Assembly (NCBI RefSeq): GCF_004348685.1
Contig: NZ_SMKO01000084.1
Location: forward strand, 1-38,206
Direction: 5' to 3'
From: Nonomuraea deserti
GTDB taxonomy: Bacteria > Actinomycetota > Actinomycetes > Streptosporangiales > Streptosporangiaceae
DNA length: 38,206 nt
The position numbers were made by a program, and so were the translations under genes. The notes beneath the pieces are model-generated. The model had not been told where the DNA came from. It ran no database searches and saw only the letters and a list, made by a program, of their open reading frames with translations. Of the stretch, positions 31,802-38,206 are shown one piece after another; position 1 is the first letter of the stretch; the number at the start of each line of letters is the position of its first letter.

Positions 31802-32905
31802 TCACGAGCGGAAAGGGCCGTCCGCGACCGCGATCGCGTGCTTGTCGCCCGGGGCCAGGAACTCCAGCAGCCGCCGGCCCTCCTCCTCGGCCTCCTCCAT
31901 GACGGAGATCGGCTCCCACTGGTGGAGGGTGAGCGTGGAGGTGCCCTTGGTGCGGGTGACCGTCCAGTCGCCGGCCGTGACACCGTCCACGAGGATGATC
32001 CGCGGGAGGACCCCGTTCTTGCCCACGCAGCTCTTCAGCGTGGCGGCACCCCGCTCCGTGATGACCCTGGACCGGTCGGCGTGCGACAGGAAGAGGTTGT
32101 CGAAGTCGTACATCAGGCGGACCGGCGCCGGGGTGTCCTCGGAGGGGCGGGCCGCGCCCGGCAGGTCGTACAGGGTCCTGCCGTTCTCGTCGGTGAACCG
32201 CGCCAGGTCCAGCGACTCGACCACCTCGCCCAGCCGCGTCAGCCCCGACCACGTCTGCACGTCCATCACCGACGCGGGGCCGAACGCCGCCAGATAGCGC
32301 AGCACCAGCTCCGCGGGCGTCATCGGCGGCGCCTCGAAGCCCAGCCAGCACTCGGCGGTCGTGTGGGCGATGGGCCCGCTCCTGCCCCACAGCCCGCGGG
32401 GCGGCACCTGCACCAGCGGCACCAGCCACCGCACGCCCTGGCCCAGCGCGTGCGGATCGTGCGACGGCCACCGCTCGGCCAGCGCCCGCCCCAGCTCGGC
32501 GAACGTCATCGGCCGCGCCTCCAGCAGCTCCCGCCCCGCGGCCGCCAGCTCGTCCAGGTCCACCCCCTCCAGCCGCCTGCCGAAAGCGCCCCTGGCGCTG
32601 CGCTCGCCCACGATCTGCAGCAGGGGCCGCATGGCCAGGCAGTCGCGGGCGGTGACGAGGTGGATGGTCGAGCGCTGCAACGCGATGCGTACGAGCTCGC
32701 GCGAGGACAGCAGGCCGGCCGCGTCGTCGGGCTTGAAACCCTCGATGCGGTTCCACAGGCCGGTGTACCAGGTGTGCGGCGTCTGGGCCTGGAGGCCTCC
32801 CAGGTGTTCCACCACGTCGATCACGGAGCGGGTGGTGCGGCGCAGCAGGAACTGCCTGTCCAGGGTGGCCCGGTTGAGCGCCCTGCGGCTGATGACGGGA
32901 TCCAT
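31802..32905 (-). CDS. Winged-helix protein of the AlkZ/YcaQ-like (HTH_42) family
   Basis: 367 residues from ATG 32905 (GGGAG upstream); an ATG at 32926 is an alternative. Family members include AlkZ and YcaQ glycosylases, which excise alkylated or cross-linked bases. The N-terminal region holds LGGLQAQTPHTWYTGLWNR, with Gln39-x-Gln41 equivalent to the catalytic Q-x-Q of that group. Three winged-helix-like segments follow (for example LTARDC-type and SVMDVQTWSGLTRLGEVVES), then a C-terminal beta domain (YDFDNLFLSHADRSRVI). Whether this paralogue is an active glycosylase is unproven. It lies 60 bases upstream of the IclR gene on the same strand and diverges from the AfsR-like regulator. Confidence 0.85.
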   Translation of the reverse strand: MDPVISRRALNRATLDRQFLLRRTTRSVIDVVEHLGGLQAQTPHTWYTGLWNRIEGFKPDDAAGLLSSRELVRIALQRSTIHLVTARDCLAMRPLLQIVGERSARGAFGRRLEGVDLDELAAAGRELLEARPMTFAELGRALAERWPSHDPHALGQGVRWLVPLVQVPPRGLWGRSGPIAHTTAECWLGFEAPPMTPAELVLRYLAAFGPASVMDVQTWSGLTRLGEVVESLDLARFTDENGRTLYDLPGAARPSEDTPAPVRLMYDFDNLFLSHADRSRVITERGAATLKSCVGKNGVLPRIILVDGVTAGDWTVTRTKGTSTLTLHQWEPISVMEEAEEEGRRLLEFLAPGDKHAIAVADGPFRS

Positions 32906-32949
32906 GGCTCCCAAGGTAGGCGCCATCGCGGCCGATTCCGGACCGGCGT

Positions 32950-33035
32950 GCGATGGGCCGTAATGGCTCGCGATGGCCGTAATGGCCCGTAGCGGCTCGC
33001 GATGGCCCGTAGTGGCTTGCGATGGCCGTTCGCTC
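32950..33035. repeat. 20-bp degenerate tandem repeat in a divergent promoter region
   Basis: About four copies of GCGATGGCCCGTAGTGGCTC, starting at 32950, 32970, 32999 and 33019, with an extra partial GGCCCGTAGCGGCTC inside the second interval. The array fills most of the 161 bases between divergent starts and could hold promoter or operator sequences. Confidence 0.75.
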
Positions 33036-33066
33036 GGGGGCGGGCCTGTCGTACCGTGTCAGCATC

Positions 33067-36000
33067 GTGCTGACCTTCCGCGTGCTCGGCCCGCTCGCCG
33101 CACACCTCGACGGCGAGCCGGTCGCGCTGGGCAGACCGCGCCAGCGTTCCGTGCTCGCCCGCCTGCTGGCCGCCGGTGGCCAGGTGGTGCCCGTCGACCG
33201 CCTCATCGACGACCTCTACGCCCACGAGGTGCCGCCCAAGGCGCTCGCGGCCGTCCAGTCGTACGTGTCCAATCTGCGCCGGGCCCTGGAGCCGGGCAGG
33301 TCGCCGCGGGCGCCGGCCGGCGTGCTCGTCACCCAGCCGCCCGGATACGCGCTGCTCCTGGAAGCGGGGGCGGTGGACGCGTGGAGGTTCGAGAGCATCG
33401 TGAGCGACCCGGCGGCCGGCCACGAGCGGCTGGCCGAGGCGCTGGCGCTCTGGCACGGCCCCGCCTACCAGGAGTTCGCCGGCGCCCACTGGGCCGACGC
33501 CGAGGCGGGGCGGCTGGAGGAGCTGCGCCTGTCCACGATCGAACGCCACGCCGACGCGGTCATCCGGCTGGGGCGGGCGGCGGGGGCCGTGCCCGATCTC
33601 GAGCGGCTGGCCGGGGAGCATCCGCTGCGCGAGGCGGTGTGGGCGCTGCTGGCCAGGGCGCTCTACCGGTGCGGCCGGCAAGGAGAGGCGCTCGGCGCGT
33701 TGCGCAGGGCCCGCGCCCACCTGGCCGCGGAACTCGGCGTCGACCCGGGCCCCGAGCTGCGGCGGCTGGAGGAGGACATCCTCGCCCAGGCCGCGCACCT
33801 CAGCGAGGCCGCGCCGCTGCCCGCCCCCGCCGCGCTCGCGCAGCCGTACGTCGGCAGGCACGCCGAGCTCGCCGGCGTGACCGCGCTGGACGGCGGCGTC
33901 GTCCTGGTCAGCGGGGAGCCCGGCGCCGGCAAGACGGCGTTCATGGAGCAGGTACGCGACACGCTGGAGGGCAGGGGCTGGACCGTCGGGTGGGGCCGCT
34001 GCCCCGAGCACGAGGGCGCCCCCGCGGGCTGGGCCTGGGCCGAGCTCCTGCGCGAGCTCGCCGCCCGCTTCCCGCCCGGAGATCCTGAGGCGCTCGCGCC
34101 GCTGCTGTTCGACACCCCGGTGCGCGGCGACGTGCCGGGGGCCAGGTTCCGGCTGCACCGGGCGGTCGGCGCGTTCGTCACCTCGATCGGGCGGCCGCTG
34201 CTGCTCGTGCTCGACGACCTGCACCGGGCCGACGCCGAGACGCTGGCCATGCTGACCCACGTGATCGGCGCGGCCGCCGGGCTGCCGGTCCTGGTCGCGG
34301 GCAGCTACCGGCACACCGAGCCGAACGACCACCTCGCCGACGCGCTGGCCGCCATCGCCGCGCGCGAGCCGTACAGGGTGGAGCTCGACGGCCTGGCGGC
34401 ACCCGAGGTGGGCGAGCTGATCAGCCTGACCTGCGGCCGTCCGGCGGACGCCGCCACGGTCGCGGAGATCGCCGAGCGCACCGGCGGCAACCCGTTCTTC
34501 GTCAGGGAGACCGCGCGCCTGCTCGACGCGGAGGGCGTGGTCGCGGTGCCCGCGGGCGTGCGTGACGTGCTGCGCCGCCGCGTGGCCAGGCTGCCCGCGC
34601 AGGCCCAGACCATCCTGCGGCAGAGCGCGGTCATCGGCCGCGAGAGCGACGTCGACGTGCTGGCCGCCGTCAGCGGCGCCGACGAGGAGTCCGTGCTGTC
34701 CGCCATCGAGTCGGGGCTGGTCACCGGGCTGCTGACCGAGCCGGAGGCGGGGCGGCTGAGGTTCGCGCACGTGCTCATCCGCGACACCCTCTACGACGAT
34801 CTGTCCCGCATCCGCAGGGCCCGCCTGCACCTGCGCGTGGCCCGGGCCATCGAGGAGCACGACCCCGGCGACGTGGCCGCGCTCGCCCACCACTACGCCG
34901 CCTCCGCCGCCGACCCCGCCAGGACCGCGCGCTACGCCGGGCTCGCCGCCGAGCAGGCCGAGCGCCGCTTCGCCCACCACGAGGCCGCCGCGCTCTGGCA
35001 GCAGGCGCTCGATGCGACCGTCGACCCGCGCGAGCGCCTGGAGCTCACCCTGTCCCTGGTGTCCGCCCTGGCCAACACGGGCCGGCTGGTCACGGCCCGC
35101 ACCCACAGGGAACGCGCGCTCCGTGACGCGCTGCCGCTGGACGACCCCGACCTGCTGGCCAGGGTGATCGTGTCGTTCGAGGTGCCGACGTTCTGGAGCA
35201 GCCGCGAGTACGGCACCCTCGACACCGCCCTGATCGAGGCCGTCGAGCAGGCACTGACCCGGCTGCCGCCCGGCGACGGCACGACCCGCTGCCGGCTGCT
35301 CACCACGCTGGCCTTCGAACTGGAGGGCGAGCCGACCGAACGCGGCTACCTCGCCTCCCAGGAGGCCGTCGCCATGGCCCGCCGCCTCGGCGACCCCGCC
35401 CTGCTCGTGCTCGCCCTCAACGGCCGCCTGCACCAGACCTTCCGGTACGGCGGCCACGCGGAACGCGCCGAGATCGGCGCCGAACTGCTGCGCCTGTCGG
35501 GCTCCGACGTGACCGTCGAGGTGCTCGGCCACCTCATCCTCATGCAGGCCGCCATCAACCGCGCCGAGCTCACCGTCGCCGACCGGCACGCCGCGCGGGC
35601 CCGGCAGCTGGCCGACCTGCACGACATGCCGCTGCCCCTGGCCGTGACCGGCTTCTACGACGGCCTGCGCGCGGCGCTCGCCGGTGACTACGACACCGCC
35701 GAATCCCGCTGTCGTGCCGCCGCCGAGCTCGCGGGCCGGCTCGGCATGTGGCAGCACGAGGCGGGGCTGCTGCTGATCAGCCGGTACGCCATGTGCCTGA
35801 TGCGCGGCGACCTCACGCCGATCCTGCCCGATCTGGAGCCGTTCGCGACGGCGGGGCCGTGGCGCGAACAGTGGCTGGAGCTGTACGCGCTCGCGCTCTG
35901 CCACGCGGGCCGGGCCGACGAGGCACGCGCCTGGGTGCCCGGCGAGCCGCCTCCCGTGCGGCGCGACTACTTCTGGCACCTGCTGACCGCCGTCCGGGGG

Positions 36001-36273
36001 CTGCTCGGTGTCGCCCTCGGTGACCGGGAGCGGGCGGAACGGGCGTACGACGCGCTGCTGCCGCTCTCGGCCGAGCCCGTGGGGAGCACCGGCTACCTGG
36101 CGGTCTGGCCCACCGCTCAGGTGCTCGGCGACCTGGCCGCCTTCCTGGGCCGCCCGCCGGAACCCCACTACCAGGAAGCGCTGGAGGTCGGTGAACGGGC
36201 GAACGTCCGGCTCTGGATCGACGCCGCCCGCGCACGATTGACATCGACCCGCTCGGAATCGGAGCGCTCGTGA
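33067..36273 (+). CDS. AfsR/SARP-like regulator with BTAD, AAA ATPase and TPR-like regions
   Basis: 1068 residues from GTG 33067; the sequence MLTFRVLGPLAAHLDG is the classical start of these proteins, and no better start is visible. OmpR-like winged helix (about 1-92), bacterial transcriptional activation domain (about 98-240, ending ELGVDPGPELRRLEEDIL), AAA module with Walker A GEPGAGKT (283-290) and Walker B LLLVLDDLHRAD, then a long helical repeat region to the end. It lacks a C-terminal LuxR helix-turn-helix. Such proteins activate secondary metabolism; related AfsR is controlled by Ser/Thr phosphorylation. There is no ribosome site, but TACCGT lies about 8 bases before the start, so a leaderless mRNA is possible. 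Confidence 0.92.
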   Translation: MLTFRVLGPLAAHLDGEPVALGRPRQRSVLARLLAAGGQVVPVDRLIDDLYAHEVPPKALAAVQSYVSNLRRALEPGRSPRAPAGVLVTQPPGYALLLEAGAVDAWRFESIVSDPAAGHERLAEALALWHGPAYQEFAGAHWADAEAGRLEELRLSTIERHADAVIRLGRAAGAVPDLERLAGEHPLREAVWALLARALYRCGRQGEALGALRRARAHLAAELGVDPGPELRRLEEDILAQAAHLSEAAPLPAPAALAQPYVGRHAELAGVTALDGGVVLVSGEPGAGKTAFMEQVRDTLEGRGWTVGWGRCPEHEGAPAGWAWAELLRELAARFPPGDPEALAPLLFDTPVRGDVPGARFRLHRAVGAFVTSIGRPLLLVLDDLHRADAETLAMLTHVIGAAAGLPVLVAGSYRHTEPNDHLADALAAIAAREPYRVELDGLAAPEVGELISLTCGRPADAATVAEIAERTGGNPFFVRETARLLDAEGVVAVPAGVRDVLRRRVARLPAQAQTILRQSAVIGRESDVDVLAAVSGADEESVLSAIESGLVTGLLTEPEAGRLRFAHVLIRDTLYDDLSRIRRARLHLRVARAIEEHDPGDVAALAHHYAASAADPARTARYAGLAAEQAERRFAHHEAAALWQQALDATVDPRERLELTLSLVSALANTGRLVTARTHRERALRDALPLDDPDLLARVIVSFEVPTFWSSREYGTLDTALIEAVEQALTRLPPGDGTTRCRLLTTLAFELEGEPTERGYLASQEAVAMARRLGDPALLVLALNGRLHQTFRYGGHAERAEIGAELLRLSGSDVTVEVLGHLILMQAAINRAELTVADRHAARARQLADLHDMPLPLAVTGFYDGLRAALAGDYDTAESRCRAAAELAGRLGMWQHEAGLLLISRYAMCLMRGDLTPILPDLEPFATAGPWREQWLELYALALCHAGRADEARAWVPGEPPPVRRDYFWHLLTAVRGLLGVALGDRERAERAYDALLPLSAEPVGSTGYLAVWPTAQVLGDLAAFLGRPPEPHYQEALEVGERANVRLWIDAARARLTSTRSESERS

Positions 36274-36311
36274 CGAAACGGTAGGATTGGATCACCGTCG
36301 GGGGGAGCGCC

Positions 36312-37313
36312 ATGACTGATGTACGGCCCAGAACCCTGCTCGCCATGGGGCGGCAGGTGGCGGGACAGCTCTTCACCGGGCGGGCCCGCGACCGGTTGGC
36401 CGCCATCGCCGACACCGACCCCGGCCTGGTCGCCGACGACTTCGCCGACCCGGCCGTGGCCGGCGCGCTGGCCGAGGCCGAGGTGCTCTGCACGAGCTGG
36501 TGGTGCCCGCCGATCACCGGCGACGTGCTGGCCAGGGCGCCCAGGCTGCGGGCGATCGTGCACGCGGCGGGCAGCGTGAAACACCACGTCACCGAGGCGT
36601 GCTGGGAGCGCGGCATCCTCGTCTCCTCCGCGGCCGCGGCCAACGCCGAACCCGTCGCCGAATACACGCTGGCCTCGATCCTGTTCGCCAACAAGCGCGT
36701 GCTGGACGTCGCCAGGCTCTACCGCGAGCGGCGGACGTCCCTCGACCTGGACGGCCTCTTCGCCGGATTCGGCAACTACCGGCGCACGATCGGCATCGTC
36801 GGCGCCTCCTGGATCGGCCGGCGGGTCATCGAGCTGCTGCGGCCGTTCGACCTCGACGTGCTCGTCGCCGACCCCCACCTGACGGAGGACCTCGGCGTGC
36901 CCCGCGTCGAGCTGGACGAGCTGTTCGAGCGGTGCGACGTGATCAGCCTGCACGCGCCCGCGCTCCCCGAGACCAGGCACCTCGTCGACGCCGACCGCCT
37001 CGCGCGGATGCGCGACGGCGCGACCCTCATCAACACCGCCCGCGGCGCGCTCGTCGACCAGGACGCGCTCGTCGCCGAGCTGTCCAGCGGCCGGCTGTAC
37101 GCGGTGATCGACGTGACCGAGCCCGAGGTGCCGCCCGCCGATTCGCCCCTCTACGACCTGCCCAACGTGCTGCTCACCCCGCACATCGCCGGCTCGCTCG
37201 GCGGCGAGCTGGGACGCATCGCGGACCTGGCGCTGGACGAGCTCGCCAGATACGCCCAGGGCCTGCCCTTCCAGTACGGGGTCGAGGTGGACGCGCTGGC
37301 CACGAGCGCCTGA
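36312..37313 (+). CDS. D-isomer-specific 2-hydroxyacid dehydrogenase
   Basis: 333 residues. NAD-binding loop GIVGASWIGRRV (161-172; GASWIG replaces the usual GxGxxG). Catalytic Arg244 (INTARGALVDQDAL), Glu270 (VIDVTEPEVPP) and His291 (TPHIAGS) are all in place, so it should be an active oxidoreductase converting a 2-keto acid to a D-2-hydroxy acid. The substrate is unknown; the subgroup with HAAGSVKHHV often occurs beside sugar-catabolic genes. ATG 36312 follows GGGGGAGC; TAGGAT at 36282-36287 is a likely -10 element, 38 bases after the preceding gene's stop begins. Confidence 0.92.
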   Translation: MTDVRPRTLLAMGRQVAGQLFTGRARDRLAAIADTDPGLVADDFADPAVAGALAEAEVLCTSWWCPPITGDVLARAPRLRAIVHAAGSVKHHVTEACWERGILVSSAAAANAEPVAEYTLASILFANKRVLDVARLYRERRTSLDLDGLFAGFGNYRRTIGIVGASWIGRRVIELLRPFDLDVLVADPHLTEDLGVPRVELDELFERCDVISLHAPALPETRHLVDADRLARMRDGATLINTARGALVDQDALVAELSSGRLYAVIDVTEPEVPPADSPLYDLPNVLLTPHIAGSLGGELGRIADLALDELARYAQGLPFQYGVEVDALATSA

Positions 37314-37337
37314 CAGTGGGGGGATAATCTGCTCCTC

Positions 37338-38206
37338 ATGCACAAACGGGTGATCGACGGCCGCTTCGAGCTCGTGGAGCGGCTCGGCGGCGGGGGCATG
37401 GGCCTGGTGTGGCGGGCCTGGGACATGGCCCTGCACCGCGAGGTCGCGCTCAAGGAGGTGCGCCCGCCCGACCCCGCCATGGACGAGCCCGACCCCGCCG
37501 GCGCCCGCGAGCTGCGCGCCAGGGTGCTGCGCGAAGCCAGGGCACTGGCCCGCCTCAACCACCCGCACGTGGCGATCATCCACCACATCGTCGACCCGGG
37601 AGAGCACGACTACCCGTGGATCGTCATGGAGCTGGTGCCCGGCGGCTCCCTGCAGGACCGCCTCCAGCGCGGCCCCATGCCGCCGGACGCGGTGACCCGC
37701 CTCGGCCGCGAGGTGCTGTCCGCCTTACGGGCTGCGCACGCCGTCGGCATCCAGCACCGCGACGTCAAACCCGCCAACGTGCTGCTGCGCGAGGACGGCC
37801 GGTCGGTGCTCACCGACTTCGGCATCGCCGCGGTACGCGAGTCCACCACCCTGACGGCGACGGGCGCGTTCATCGGCTCGCCCGAGTACATGGCGCCCGA
37901 GCGCATCAACGGCGTCGAAGGCGAGCCTGCCTCCGACCTGTGGTCGCTCGGCATGATGATGTACATGGCGGTGGAGGGGCGGCATCCGCTGCGCAGGAGC
38001 ACGGCGCTGGCCACCCTGGCGGCCGTGCTCAACCAGGAGGTGCCGCCGCCCGAGCGCGCCGGGCCGCTCGCGCCCGTCCTCACCGCCCTGCTCGTACGCG
38101 ACCTGGAGGCCAGGCCGGACGCCGCGACCCTGGACCGCATGCTGGAGTCGGCCGGCGGGGCGCCACCCGGCTCCTTCCCGCCCGCGCTGTCAGCACCACC
38201 CGGCCC
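37338..38206 (+). CDS. Ser/Thr protein kinase, PknB/AfsK type (cut by window end)
   Basis: 289 complete codons are visible, with no stop before the window ends. The kinase core is intact: glycine loop GGGGMG (17-22), Lys39 (VALKEV), Glu66, HRDVKPANVLL (140-150), DFG (160-162) and GSPEYMAPERI (180-190). A Pro/Ala-rich juxtamembrane linker begins after about 275, so a membrane segment and outer domain may follow beyond the window. ATG 37338 has no ribosome site, but GATAAT (37323-37328) ends 9 bases upstream, so a leaderless or very short-leader mRNA is likely. The nearby AfsR-like regulator is a possible substrate. Confidence 0.93.
   Translation, partial: MHKRVIDGRFELVERLGGGGMGLVWRAWDMALHREVALKEVRPPDPAMDEPDPAGARELRARVLREARALARLNHPHVAIIHHIVDPGEHDYPWIVMELVPGGSLQDRLQRGPMPPDAVTRLGREVLSALRAAHAVGIQHRDVKPANVLLREDGRSVLTDFGIAAVRESTTLTATGAFIGSPEYMAPERINGVEGEPASDLWSLGMMMYMAVEGRHPLRRSTALATLAAVLNQEVPPPERAGPLAPVLTALLVRDLEARPDAATLDRMLESAGGAPPGSFPPALSAPPG

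Noticed and set aside
32821..36168. Very long minus-strand open frame antisense to the AfsR-like gene
   Set aside because: Same reason: codon-position shadow of a real gene, without motifs or a ribosome site.

Overview
The window is high-G+C actinobacterial chromosome. Codon third positions are mostly G or C, GTG starts are common, and the gene families (LAL-type LuxR, AfsR-like BTAD/AAA/TPR regulator, DUF4429-SHOCT, DUF1876, DUF5988-like protein) are typical of filamentous actinomycetes. The style suggests Streptosporangiales (for example a Nonomuraea-like genome), but that is an inference from reading, not a search result.

Left part (147-18012): genes that look like the edge of a specialised-metabolism region. 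It holds a 4'-phosphopantetheinyl transferase, a soluble histidine kinase/response regulator pair, a large LAL-type LuxR activator, an aldo-keto-reductase-fold protein lacking three of four catalytic residues, a UbiA-type prenyltransferase, a full-length 2-isopropylmalate synthase, a carboxyltransferase (acyl-CoA carboxylase beta) operon with a DUF5988-like protein and a metallophosphoesterase, and a malic enzyme. No PKS or NRPS core enzyme is present, so any product machinery lies outside or does not exist. Two unannotated peptide ORFs of 32 and 33 residues (3311-3409 and 16421-16522) share a nearly identical C-terminus (D-x-RTPSGR-x-L-x-F, then stop). A weaker 31-residue relative (8504-8599) lies just before leuA. 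These ORFs sit immediately upstream of the LAL regulator, leuA and (once a transposon relic is removed) malic enzyme. This is the most novel-looking signal in the window.

A gene graveyard (about 10.4-13.8 kb and 16.5-16.8 kb) interrupts this block: an inositol-monophosphatase-family gene split by a 42-bp tandem array, a DUF5919-like fragment, a frameshifted small ORF, an ISL3-type transposase fragment and a TnpB relic bounded by hairpins. One intact Tat-exported protein of unknown function survives inside it.

Right part (18284-38206): general metabolism and regulation. It includes a nucleoside deaminase and a DUF4429 protein; a RelA/SpoT-type HD hydrolase; a FadR-type regulator divergent from a five-gene oligopeptide-type ABC transporter plus DHDPS/NAL-family lyase operon, with an 18-bp perfect palindrome between them; DUF1876, catalase and a BlaI-type repressor; an IclR-2-keto-3-deoxygluconate-kinase operon whose IclR has lost part of its ligand domain in frame; an AlkZ-like winged-helix protein; an AfsR-like regulator; a 2-hydroxyacid dehydrogenase; and an AfsK/PknB-like kinase cut by the window end.

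A recurrent feature is short tandem repeats (10-30 bp units) starting at or overlapping stop codons, especially between convergent genes.
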